A DNA stretch of 64,000 bases from Adiantum capillus-veneris. Taxonomy: Eukaryota > Streptophyta > Polypodiopsida > Polypodiales > Pteridaceae. Below the pieces are notes generated by a model. It did not search any database, was not told the origin of the DNA, and saw nothing but the letters and a program-made list of their open reading frames with translations. A program made the position numbers and the translations under genes. Position 1 is the stretch's first letter. Each line of letters starts with the position of its first letter. The stretch is from positions 6,943,001-7,007,000 of the forward strand of contig CM043942.1 in assembly GCA_014529385.2 (NCBI GenBank), given 5' to 3'. This document shows positions 33,731 through 43,134 of this stretch, piece after piece.

Positions 33731-34505
33731 TAGGCAGCGTGCAGTTGAACAGGCTTTTATTGCTTCTCAAAGAAAGGGTGGTAACAGTAATGCAGCCACT
33801 TCTTATGGTTCTGCTGCGAGTGGCAAAAATTCTGTTCCTAATGCTTCTGGTGGCAGCACTTCGTCTGGCAATTCTGGTGATAAGGGCAAAAAGAAGATGC
33901 GTTGCCATTATTGTAAAGCCAATGATCACTTGATCAAGTCGTGTCCTAAGTTGAAAGCCAAAGAGGCTAAGAAGAAAGAGGGTGGTTCCACTGCAAATGC
34001 TGGTTCCACTACAAATGCAGCCATTGTTGAGTCTTCTGTGAAAGGAGATTGTGATGCTGATGTTGATGCAGAATGGGCTTTTAGCGCAGAGTGCACTTAC
34101 AATCCTGCTGTCCATGATGCATGCTTGTCAGTTGCTGCAGATTCACATGTGTGGTATTTCGACAGTGGTGCTACAAAGCACATTACCTCACATCGTGAAT
34201 TGTTTACCTCTCTCGAGTCTGTCCCTCATGGGAATTCAGTCACTTGTGCCAACAACGCCTCTTATCCAGTTCAGGGAGTTGAAAAGATTGTGCTCACTAC
34301 TGCTAATGGCAGTTCCTTCACACTTGTTGATGCACTTTATGTACCTGGGATCAAGAAGAATCTCTTGTTTGTATCCGCACTTGCTAGACTTGGACTTGTA
34401 GTCAAATTTGTGGATGACAGATGTACAGTTCATGATCTCAGTTTTGGTGATGAAATTGTTGCATCTGGGCTTTTGTGCCGTGGGCTGTATAAGCTCACTT
34501 TGTAG
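33731..34505 (+). pseudogene. Copia Gag knuckle and protease segment
   Basis: The zinc knuckle CHYCKANDHLIKSC (CX2CX4HX4C) at about 33904 binds RNA. The protease active site WYFDSGATKHITS, with D-S-G intact, is near 34155. The frame ends at TAG 34503-34505 after YKLTL, then continues in the same frame into integrase. Apart from these lesions the sequence looks sound. Confidence 0.85.
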
Positions 34506-37487
34506 GACAAGTATGGACAAAATTTTGCAAATGCTGTTGTAGATTCAAGGGCTATTTCAGATGCAAAACTTTGGCATGCACGTTTTGGTCATCTGAATTT
34601 TGCCAGTTTACTGCGTTTGCAGAAATCTGATATGGTTGCTTCTTTGCCGCCTCTTGAAGCACCTGTCAAACATGTTTGTGAAGGCTGTATTCTGGGTAAA
34701 ATGCAGCGTTCTAAGTTTCCACAGGATGGTTCAGTTAGGGCCACATGCAGGTTGCAGCTTGTGCATAGTGATGTTTGTGGGCCCATGCAAACTCCGTCTT
34801 TGGGCAATTACCTGTACTTCGTGACTTTCATTGATGATTACAACAGGCATGCATGGGTATTTCCGCTTAAAGCGAAGTCCGAAGTTTTTATGTGCTTCAA
34901 ACAATTTTTGGCTATGGCTGAAAATGTCTCAAAATGTACTATGGGCACCCTCCGTTCCGATCGAGGGGGGGAGTATATGTCTCATGAATTTAATGCATTT
35001 CTGGCTAGTCGTGGGATAAAACACCAATGTACAGTGCCTTATACACCTCAGCAAAATGGTGTTGCTGAGAGGAAAAACAGGTCACTAACGGAAATGGCAC
35101 GATGTATGGTCAAAAGTCAAGCTTTGCCGCATTCTTTTTGGCTTGAGGCCATCATGTGTGCCACTTATGTACTTAACAGGTGTCCTACGAAAGCCTTGCA
35201 GTCTATTACTCCATATGAAGCATGGCATGATAGAAAACCTTCTATTGAGCACATGCGTGTTTTTGGCTGTTTGGCATATGCTTTGGTGCCACAAGTACAG
35301 CGCAGAAAATTGGATGATAAGGCTGTCAAATGTATTTTTGTTGGTTATAGTGCTGAAAGCAAAGGTTACAGGTTGTATCATCCGCAAACAAAACGTATTC
35401 TGGTTTCACGGGATGTAGTGTTTGTGGAAGACTCTGTTCAGCCCTTGCTGTCATGTACTAGAGACAGTAATGTAAGCTCACAGGACATTTATGACACTTT
35501 GTTGCCTCTTTTCAGTGGTGGAAATACGAATGTAAGTTCCAATGAGGCAAATGTACAGCCTATGGGGGTTTTTGAAAATGTTTTAGAACAACCTATTACT
35601 GATGCAGATGTACATGATGTACTTAATGAGGAAAGGGCTGAAAATGAGCAGGCTAGAGGTATGTCAAAATGGCTGGTGCACACTTTGCGTGACAGTAAAT
35701 TGGATGCACCTTTATCTAGTCGTACTCGTTCAGGCTCTCGCCATGCATCTTATGCATCAGATTGTTATGCTTTGGCTGTGTCTAGTTTACATGATGTTGA
35801 GGAGCCTCTGTCTTTTGATGAAGCACAGAATTCAGAAAATTGGATTGCTGCCATGAAATCAGAATATGATGCACTTATAGAGAATGACACATGGACTTTA
35901 TGTGATTTGCCTCCTGGCAAAAAGGCCATTGGTACGAAGTGGGTTTACAAGTTGAAACGCAAGCCGGATGGTGAGATCGATCGCCATAAGGCTCGACTTG
36001 TTGCAAAGGGTTATGCACAACAAAAAGGCATAGATTATGAAGAGACTTTTGCTCCCACTTGTCGTATGACTACTGTGCGTTTTCTATGTGCATTGGCAGC
36101 TCATTGTGGTTGGGATGTACATCAATCAGACATTGTTACTGCTTTCTTGAATGGTGACATATTTGAGGAAGTTTATGTAACGCAGCCTCGCGGTTTTGTC
36201 ATAAAAGGACAAGAGGACAAAGTGTGCAAATGTAAGAAGGCTTTGCATGGGTTGAAGCAATCTCCTCGTGCTTGGTATGAGAAAGCTGACACTCATTTGG
36301 TTAAACGAGGCTTTCGTAACAGTCCAACAGAAAGCACATTGTATGTAAAGCGTGAGGATGATGTATTTCTCATTGTGGTTCTTTATGTTGATGATTTGCT
36401 GATCACTGGACCAAATGAGAGACATATTGCTGAATTTAAGGCTGCTTTGAATGCTACTTTCAAGATGAAAGATTTGGGGCTGTTGCATCATTACTTGGGT
36501 ATACAGTTTAAGCAGTGTGATGGTGGTATTGCCTTGTGTCAGAAAAGTTACATAGAGACATTGCTATGTAAGTTTGGACTTGAGGATTGCAAACCTATTG
36601 CCACTCCCATGGAAACAGGTTTGAAGTTGAGTCTACATGATGCTGGCGATCCTGCTGATGTCACTCTTTACCAAACTGCTGTTGGCTGCCTCATTTATGT
36701 ATGCAACACGAGGCCAGATATTCAGTTTGCAGTCTCGCAGGTCAGCAGATTTATGCATAGCCCAGGGTCTAAGCATTGGCAGGCTGTCAAGAGGATTTTC
36801 CGCTACCTTAGTGGCACTTTACATCTTGGCTTGTTTTATCCCAAGGGGGGATCATTGCCGCCAGACTTACATGCTTTTTCGGACTCAGATTGGGCTGGTT
36901 GTTTTGACACGCGAGTGTCCACAAGTGGTTTTTGTTTCATGCTTGGCAGTTCATGTATATCATGGTTGAGCAAGAAGCAACCTACTGTGGCCACTTCGAG
37001 TTGTGAAGCTGAGTACAGGGCAGTCTTCACAGCTACGGTTGAGTGTGTATGGCTCAGACGCCTTATGGCTGACTTGGGTGTTGGACAGGACACTGCCAAC
37101 ACTATCTACACTGACAGTCAGAGCGCATTGGCAGTTGCGAGGAACCCAGTTTTTCATGCTTGCACAAAGCACATTGAGGTGCATTACCACTATGTCAGGG
37201 AGAGGCTCTCAGCAGGAGAGATCAGCTTGGCTTATGTGCCAACACAGGACAACCTTGCAGATCTTTTCACAAAGGCATTGTCTCGTGAGAAGCTTGAAGC
37301 TTTCCGCAAAGCTTTGGGCTTACTCCCCTTTGTGGACCGATCCTGTCCTCAGGGCATGGCACTTCCCTTTACTCATGTGCCAGCTCTCGTTCACCGCATC
37401 ACTCCAGGGGGGATTTGTTACCATATACATGTGGTAGTGATGTGTGTGAACACACTAGGACCGCCGGGGCATTTTTTCCCTCTTTAG
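34506..37487 (+). CDS. Copia Pol: integrase, RT, RNase H (uninterrupted)
   Basis: Open from 34506 through 37487, about 990 codons. In order: pre-integrase H2C2 (LWHARFGHLNF, CEGCILGK), integrase core (LVHSDVCGP; RSDRGGEY; E in NGVAERKN), RT (KARLVAKGYAQQKG; ETFAP; YVDDLLITG at about 36384), and RNase H (FSDSDWAG; SSCEAEYRA; DSQSALA; KHIEVHYHYVRE; LADLFTKAL). All catalytic residues I can check are present. It would give cDNA synthesis and integration. The frame runs through the PPT and 71 bp into the 3' LTR before a stop. It has no in-frame start of its own because of the upstream TAG; read-through or a fused ancestor is assumed. Confidence 0.9.
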   Translation, partial: DKYGQNFANAVVDSRAISDAKLWHARFGHLNFASLLRLQKSDMVASLPPLEAPVKHVCEGCILGKMQRSKFPQDGSVRATCRLQLVHSDVCGPMQTPSLGNYLYFVTFIDDYNRHAWVFPLKAKSEVFMCFKQFLAMAENVSKCTMGTLRSDRGGEYMSHEFNAFLASRGIKHQCTVPYTPQQNGVAERKNRSLTEMARCMVKSQALPHSFWLEAIMCATYVLNRCPTKALQSITPYEAWHDRKPSIEHMRVFGCLAYALVPQVQRRKLDDKAVKCIFVGYSAESKGYRLYHPQTKRILVSRDVVFVEDSVQPLLSCTRDSNVSSQDIYDTLLPLFSGGNTNVSSNEANVQPMGVFENVLEQPITDADVHDVLNEERAENEQARGMSKWLVHTLRDSKLDAPLSSRTRSGSRHASYASDCYALAVSSLHDVEEPLSFDEAQNSENWIAAMKSEYDALIENDTWTLCDLPPGKKAIGTKWVYKLKRKPDGEIDRHKARLVAKGYAQQKGIDYEETFAPTCRMTTVRFLCALAAHCGWDVHQSDIVTAFLNGDIFEEVYVTQPRGFVIKGQEDKVCKCKKALHGLKQSPRAWYEKADTHLVKRGFRNSPTESTLYVKREDDVFLIVVLYVDDLLITGPNERHIAEFKAALNATFKMKDLGLLHHYLGIQFKQCDGGIALCQKSYIETLLCKFGLEDCKPIATPMETGLKLSLHDAGDPADVTLYQTAVGCLIYVCNTRPDIQFAVSQVSRFMHSPGSKHWQAVKRIFRYLSGTLHLGLFYPKGGSLPPDLHAFSDSDWAGCFDTRVSTSGFCFMLGSSCISWLSKKQPTVATSSCEAEYRAVFTATVECVWLRRLMADLGVGQDTANTIYTDSQSALAVARNPVFHACTKHIEVHYHYVRERLSAGEISLAYVPTQDNLADLFTKALSREKLEAFRKALGLLPFVDRSCPQGMALPFTHVPALVHRITPGGICYHIHVVVMCVNTLGPPGHFFPL

Positions 37488-37641
37488 GAGGTTTTTTCCC
37501 CCGTGCATTGTATATACGCCCATCACTCTAGGGCTATCTATCTTTCCATCGCACACTAAGTAACACTCTCTATTGTGTGCCTTGAGCTTCCTTCGTCTTC
37601 TCCAAGCTGTGTGTGTTTTCTCTGCAATCCTAATTCCAACA
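37416..37641 (+). repeat. 3' LTR of nested copia
   Basis: 226 bp, three differences from the 5' LTR. Preceded by PPT AGGGGGGA. Confidence 0.95.
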
Positions 37642-37675
37642 GATCCTTCTCCAACGCGATTTGCAAGCGAAAGAA

Positions 37676-37800
37676 AACCTCAAGACCCCCAAGAACCCAA
37701 GTTCCTCATGAACTTCAGAACCCAAGACCCTCAAGAACCCAAGTTCCTCGTGAACTTAAGAACCCAAGACCCCCCAAGAACCCACAAGAACCCACAATTG
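37676..37800 (+). repeat. Short tandem repeats in family C leader
   Basis: AAGAACCCAAG, AGTTCCTC(A/G)TGAACTT and AGACCC units alternate several times just ahead of the ORF. A similar series is found in reverse at 53815-53925 in the second family C element. Confidence 0.8.
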
Positions 37801-37804
37801 CAGA

Positions 37805-38737
37805 ATGGTCATCACTCGAAGCGGAATGGATACTTCGCTTGGAAGTGATGAGCATGAGAAAAGCGAAGAAGAATTTTCCCCACCAGGAGGTTATTCCGAC
37901 CCTTCCCCATCTACGACGAAGATTGCACTAACTCCTATGGAGGCTTTGCAGCAATTTTTTCTGAGACAGAAGTTAGAACGAGAAACAAGAAATGCAAAAA
38001 GAAAAGCAGAAAGAGAGCGTGAACACGAAGAAAGAATGGCAGCCATAAAGCATGAGTACAAAGAAAGGAAAGCCGCCTTGTTGCAACTCTTTTCTCTAGT
38101 GTTGACACCGATGCAAAAGATTCGGGAAAAGAAGACTCTTTCAGTCTCTTCTTCTCCAAAGCATGATACAGAGGATTTGCACGATTGTGTGAAGCATGAT
38201 GATGATTTGATTGATAATGATTTGCATGATGATTTGAATGACAATGATAAGCCTGATGATTTGGATGCCAATGATTTGCATAATGATTTGGATGACAATC
38301 ACAAGCATGATGATTTGCATGATCAAGATGTAATTTCTCACAAGCATGATGAATTGCATGAACAAGATGTGATTGTTCACAATGATGATGTGTTAGTTGA
38401 TGCTTTTTCTAGAGAAGGTAACCTCGTTGTAGAATCGATCAATCACCAAGAATCGATCTTGGCTTTCGAGTCGAGGTCCACAGATCCCCCACAAGACGAC
38501 TCGATAGATCCCGAAGAAGCGATCTTGGCTCTCGAGCCTTGGTCCAAAGAGCCATCACAAGAAGTACTATGTGTTCGCATGATTAATACGCACGCATTGT
38601 TCGAGTGTTTCATTCGTGAAGGTTTCCTGTACTTTAGTCAGCATCGTTATGTGATCCCTTTTCCTAGGCATGACATATTGTATGTTGAGCACGTTTCTCT
38701 CATGGATGAGGCGCGAATGTATGCGGATTGTGCATGA
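37805..38737 (+). CDS. Family C element protein: coiled coil and His/Asp repeats
   Basis: 310 codons, ATG at 37805 (MVITRSGMDTSLGSDEHE). Residues ~45-100 are a charged helix (REREHEERMAAIKHEYKERK), likely coiled coil. Residues ~120-195 are tandem HDDL/DNDK-type repeats rich in His and Asp. Residues ~200-310 form a conserved C-terminal part (ILALEPWSKEPSQEVLCV). The frame ends at 38737 by a small indel; the matching copy on the minus strand (53039-52521) continues through, so the ancestral protein was longer. No RT, integrase, protease or zinc knuckle. It might bind RNA or metal or act like Gag, which is speculation. Confidence 0.7.
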   Translation: MVITRSGMDTSLGSDEHEKSEEEFSPPGGYSDPSPSTTKIALTPMEALQQFFLRQKLERETRNAKRKAEREREHEERMAAIKHEYKERKAALLQLFSLVLTPMQKIREKKTLSVSSSPKHDTEDLHDCVKHDDDLIDNDLHDDLNDNDKPDDLDANDLHNDLDDNHKHDDLHDQDVISHKHDELHEQDVIVHNDDVLVDAFSREGNLVVESINHQESILAFESRSTDPPQDDSIDPEEAILALEPWSKEPSQEVLCVRMINTHALFECFIREGFLYFSQHRYVIPFPRHDILYVEHVSLMDEARMYADCA

Positions 38738-39044
38738 AAAGCTGAAAAGTTTGTATGTCAAGAAGTCACATTCCATGTCTCTTCCTTGGCATGACACAGT
38801 TTCCGAAAGATCACATGATAGTATAAGCACCAAGCATGGGCATTTCCATTGTGATTTGCCACAGTTGATTGATTTCGATCAAACAGAAAAGATTCGACCT
38901 CATTATTTGCATGTGTTTGATGAACGGGTTGTCACTCCGTCTATTTGTTCATCTACACTGCATACACAGTCTTTAGAGAAGACGGGATTTTTTTCCTTCA
39001 CTTTACATGGAATGGGTATGTTCATGGTTTTGTGTTGGAGATAG
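38700..39044 (+). pseudogene. C-terminal continuation of the family C protein (shifted frame)
   Basis: In frame after the indel: CMRIVHEKLKSLYVKKSHSM... to GMGMFMVLCWR. The minus-strand copy has the same sequence in one frame with the preceding block (52521-53039). The conservation is at protein level, with many silent-looking differences. No known domain. Confidence 0.6.
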
Positions 39045-39062
39045 TTTCAGGAATTTTCAGCC

Positions 39063-39308
39063 ATGGAGATTCTTGAACACGACAGGAGCAGGACTCTAGA
39101 CAAAGTTGAAGCAAGAAAAGAGATTCAGAAGACTTTGAGTCGCTTTCGGCGCGGCCCAAAGAAGCAAGCGTTGCGGACCTTTATGAAGTTCAAGTACCGC
39201 ACGACCCACACATCAGAGTGGGCCGGCGAAGAGTCCCTTCCAGGATTTCGGATGCTGTTGGAGATCTCCCTCAACACCATACAGTTCGGTACCAATACCT
39301 CACTTTGA
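39063..39308 (+). CDS. Second small frame of family C element
   Basis: 81 codons, MEILEHDRSRTLDKVEARKE to IQFGTNTSL, ending just before the PPT. The minus-strand element has an equally long frame (52502-52257) differing at scattered residues. Basic in the middle (RFRRGPKKQALRTFMKFKYR). Function unknown; it could be the tail of the larger protein after a stop. Confidence 0.55.
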   Translation: MEILEHDRSRTLDKVEARKEIQKTLSRFRRGPKKQALRTFMKFKYRTTHTSEWAGEESLPGFRMLLEISLNTIQFGTNTSL

Positions 39309-39319
39309 AAAGGAGGGGA

Positions 39320-40429
39320 TGTCAAGTGACACATCCCAACCCTATGTGTCCGTGGACAAGCTACACCACAGCAGGGTTCAGTCAGTCCGATCAGTTTAGA
39401 ATAGCAGTGATCTGACACTTTTGTGAGTCTATTCGTAGACCGTGCATGCCCAGTCACTTAGCATAGATGCATTTCCTCCGGTTGTACACAGAATGATCAT
39501 CGGAATTCCCATCAGAATCCATTAGCATCAGTTAGGGGAATTTTCCAGTGCATTTAGCCTATTTTCCTATTTATTGGGATTTTCACTTATTATTTTTAAG
39601 TGACTTTCCAACAAAAGTAGGTAGGGAAATTTTGCTAAGTTAATATATAAGCAAACCCAAGTTAGCACTTTGTGGCAGAAGAGGCAGCAGGAGCACCTTG
39701 CTCAACAGGCAACTTCTCAACAAGACTAACTCCCACGACTACTCTGGCGTTTTCTCCACAAAAGACCTAGCGTTTTTTGCATCAGATCAGCCTTGGCGAT
39801 TTGTGCACAGCAGATCAGCCCCGGCGTCATCACGACACAGCAGATCAGCCTAGCGTTTTTGCATTTGCAAAACGCCAGCGACAGAAGGACCAATTTCAGC
39901 CCCTGGCGTTTTTGGATTTCAGCAGCAAATTAAGACCAGCATTATTCACCTAAAGTGTAGCAGATTCAGCCCGTAAAGACCATCAGTTTTCAGCCCTAAG
40001 AAACCTCATTTTTCAGCCAAGAAAACGCAGCCGAAACGGTCATTTTCAGCCACCGAAACAGTCCCAAAATTCAGCAATTAGAAGATCTCAGATTTCAGCC
40101 ATCGTCGTCGTCATCGTCGGCATAGACCAAGTTGCATAGTCCATTGCATACGCATTGTACACCTTTGTGCAATCAAAGAATAGACCACTCTCGCCGACGA
40201 GAGTGGGGCCTTCGGAGGAAGGTTTTACAACGTCTCGGGTGTCGTATCTCTTCTCTCTCCTTCTCTCGGTCTCATTCACTTGCACGCACAATATCCACTC
40301 ACTTTGTTCGTGACCATAGCACTCTACAAGACGGAAAGCTCTCTCTTTCCCTAAGAACTAAAAGAAACCTTGAGCAATAAAGATCACTAATCTTGAGAAA
40401 ATACAACATTCATTCCGCTGCACCTAACA
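39320..40429 (+). repeat. 3' LTR of the complete family C element
   Basis: Starts TGTCAAGTGACA directly after the PPT and ends GCACCTAACA. Confidence 0.93.
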
Positions 40430-40434
40430 GCATC

Positions 40435-40562
40435 ACACTCTGCAATGCGATGCAATAAAACCTCAAGTGTTCAAACGCGGTGCGTGAATCCATGGAAATA
40501 AAGCTAGCTACAAACACCTCGGAGGCATCTAGAAATCTGTCATTTGGCCAAATTAAAAGCAT
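40435..40562. other. Short spacer between family C and B-b
   Basis: About 128 bp of unique sequence separate the two TSDs; no feature seen. Confidence 0.5.
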
Positions 40563-40567
40563 CATAC

Positions 40568-41112
40568 TCTACCAAACTTGGAGACCCCAAGTTAAGATTC
40601 TACCGCGACACATCAGAGATTCACTTCAAAACGGTTCACAATTCACAATTAAGTCGACACGGCCCGGCGTAGTTCCGTGCCTACAGATGTTGGCCCCAAA
40701 GACTCGTCCCTCTTTCGGTATTTCTTTTTGTATTAATCTGTGTTCAAAGTACAAGAGAGTGGGTAGGTGCTCACTCTCAGACTCTGTGTCCAGATGCTCT
40801 GAGAAGTGAGGCCCTACCCACTATTTTATAGATACAAGGGATGCCCCAAAAGCTGTAATTTTAAAAGCTTCTCAAAATAAAGCAATAAGCCCAAAAGCTG
40901 CCAGTGAATTCACTCAACGTAAATCCATCGAAATCGTACGCACTGCCACGTCAGGAGCTCCGCAAAAAGCGTTATTTTTCGTACAACCAATCAGAGAGCG
41001 TCCGTACGGGCCTGTCACGTCAGCTTGTCAGCGCGTTTTGCGGGTCCATACCTTGGTGCCTAACTCGGTGAGTGCGTCCAAGGGCCTGCTGCCACGTCAC
41101 CAGTTTGTGACA
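40568..41112 (-). repeat. 3' LTR of B-b
   Basis: Begins TCTACCAAACTTGG (terminal TG mutated) and ends CACCAGTTTGTGACA, followed by reverse-complement PPT TACCCCCCTCTTAGAAG. Confidence 0.9.
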
Positions 41113-41264
41113 TACCCCCCTCTTAGAAGTATTGTAATTGCCCTCGATTACGCCTGCCAAAAAGACAGAGGCCATAAACTATCTTTGTAGACACTGACTG
41201 TTAGTATCGACGCACTAGGCACAACACATCTAGCACATGTACCAATCGACAGTCACATCACAGG

Positions 41265-42690
41265 ACATGGTCGATCAGTACACCACAAATCCAGATTTTT
41301 TAGATGTATTTAGTCGAATACAGAACGGGGAGGTAGTAGCTGGATTTTCCATTTGGGATGGCTTATTGATGAAGAAAACGATGTTGTACGTTACACAGCC
41401 GTTGAGGAAAAAGGTTCTAACCGAAAGCCATTGTCCACCATTTACGGGTCACCGCGGCAATGATACCACCTTGAAAGGTGTGGAGAGATACTTCTTTTGA
41501 CCGAGACTCAAGAAGGATGTGGACGATTTTGTACGCAGTTGCTTGGTATGCCATAAGTTCAAGTTAGACAGGCATACAGCACAGGGATTGTTACAGCCTT
41601 TACCCATTCCCACCCGCCCCTCGAAAAGTATTGCTATCGATTTCATTTTTTATCTCCTGAAGACAGAGTGGACATGATGGTATCTAGACTGTTATTAACA
41701 GATTTAGCAAGAAAGCTCATTTCATTCCAGTGAAGAAAACAGTCAAGCCGGATCATTTCGCAAGATTGTTCATTGCCCAGATATTCAGATTACATGGCAT
41801 GCCTGAGACAATAGTCTCTGGCAGAGATCCCCGATTCACGAGTTTCTTTTGAAAGGCTATTTGGGAGAACATTGGCACACGATTGAAGTTCTCGTCGTCC
41901 TTCCACCCGCAGACAAGTGGGCAATCTGAGATTGCAAATTCACTCGTACTGGATTTATTGAAGTCTTACATTTCTGATCAGAAGACTCAATTTTTGCCCT
42001 TGGTGGAATTTGCCTACAATAACACGATCCACTCTTCGACGGGGAAGGCGCCATTTGAGATTATTGAAGGTGCTACGAAGGTTCCACCCTACCTAAGCAC
42101 GAAAGATAAGATTTTTAAAGCCGACCAGTACACAAGGGACTTGGACACTGCTTTTGCCAAGCTCCGGGAGGCTTTAGCAAAATCTCAGGAAAGTCACAAA
42201 CAGGCAGTAGATCGACACTGTCGTGATTTGAAATTAAAGAAAGACAATTGGGTGCTCTTACGTTTTGAGAAGGCACGCCTGAGAAAGAAAAAAGGAAAGG
42301 TGCGGCTTTTTCCAAGCTTAGCATGAGATACTATGGACCTTTCCAGATAAAAGAAAAGATAAATGATGTCTCCTTTAGACTGAAGCTGCCTGATACTTGG
42401 AGAATTCACAATGCTTTTCATGTGAGTCTCTTGAAGCCTTTTAAAGGCGATGTGCCCGATGATGGGGAGCCAGATGACCAACCCAAAGTAGAGGAAAGCG
42501 AGGAGATACTCGTTCCAGAACAGAGACTGGCACATAAAGATAGAAAGATTAAAGGTAAGGTGATTACGCGGTTATTGGTTAAATTTAAGAACTATCCTGC
42601 TTTGGATGCGAAGTGGATGGAGGAGTAGGACCTAGCAGATACTCCTCAGATTGTGAAACTTTACCTTGAAGCATTCAGTTTAGCATAGTC
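41265..42690 (+). pseudogene. Integrase and chromodomain-side tail of B-b, inverted
   Basis: Starts at the block MVDQYTTNPDF. H2C2: HCPPFTGHRG, CLVCHKFKLDRH. Core: AIDF (first D), then IVSGRDPRFT, where Gly replaces the catalytic Asp seen in B-a (SDRD), then QTSGQSE with the E. 41883-42326 and 42323-42628 continue to [16 protein letters not shown], the chromodomain-like end. Stops and frameshifts occur near 41500, 41650 and 42320. It lies in reverse to the rest of the element. Confidence 0.85.
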
Positions 42691-43120
42691 TACTCCTATA
42701 GAGCCTCGATTTTAGCATGGGCCAATCTAGTGCAACGGGTTTGCACAAGAGGGGAGTCACTCTGCTCCTTTGTCAACAGATTGCCCTGATTTTCGATATA
42801 GAGTCATTGATATCCCTTTGGGTTTAAGGGATACTGTTGAGCTGACAGTATTCTGTTGTATGACTTTATGAACTGGAATTCCCGAAAATGAAAATGAAAT
42901 TGATTGATTTGTACTTGACTTGTTTGAGTGCACGAACTGATAGACGAAATGAGTACAGCATTTCGGTCTCATAAATCTCTATAGACATGATTGCAATATG
43001 GATTAGTTAATCGGACATCTGTGAGGTCCCGACTGGATCTAGATGCGATTACTAAATACGTTGTCGATTAATCATGGTCTGAGATTTGGAATGAATTTGA
43101 ATGTAATTTATCATGTGATG
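42691..43120 (+). other. Inverted 3' non-coding region of B-b
   Basis: Matches, in reverse, B-a 17614-18000 (for example TGAGGTCCCGACTGGATCTA against TAGATCCACTCGGGGCCTCA). Ends at the second inversion breakpoint near 43110-43135. Confidence 0.7.
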
Positions 43121-43134
43121 TTGAGTAATGTCCT

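Larger units (their letters stand above)
32484..37641 (+). mobile_element. Full-length Ty1/copia element nested in family C
   Basis: The 226-bp LTRs (32484-32709 and 37416-37641) differ at three positions, all transitions (about 98.7% identical). GATCC at 32479-32483 and 37642-37646 is an exact TSD. PBS is at 32712-32723, PPT AGGGGGGA at 37406-37413. Domain order Gag, protease, integrase, RT, RNase H defines copia. Two in-frame TAG codons and one frameshift interrupt the coding region. It is the youngest datable insertion here. Confidence 0.96.
31039..40429 (+). mobile_element. Complete family C LTR element (non-autonomous) with nested copia
   Basis: LTRs are 31039-32151 and 39320-40429 and differ by only a few percent by eye. 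GCATC at 31034-31038 and 40430-40434 is an exact TSD. PBS TGGTATCAGAGC (32153-32164) and PPT AAAAGGAGGGGA (39308-39319) are intact. Without the copia insertion the element is about 4.23 kb, with ~2.0 kb inside. It has no integrase, RT or protease, so it must use proteins of another element. It does carry its own coding region (37805-39308). Confidence 0.93.

Noticed and set aside
33666-34505. Treating this as a separate gene with its own start
   Set aside because: It is the continuation of copia Gag and protease after a one-base shift in an A run; the first residues are read from the wrong frame.
37487-37931. Plus-strand frames at 37573-37931 as genes
   Set aside because: They overlap the copia LTR, the TSD and the repeated leader of family C; the real family C start is at 37805.
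31039-40429. One large autonomous element made of family C LTRs and the copia polymerase
   Set aside because: The copia has its own LTRs and an exact GATCC duplication inside the family C internal region, so it is a separate insertion.
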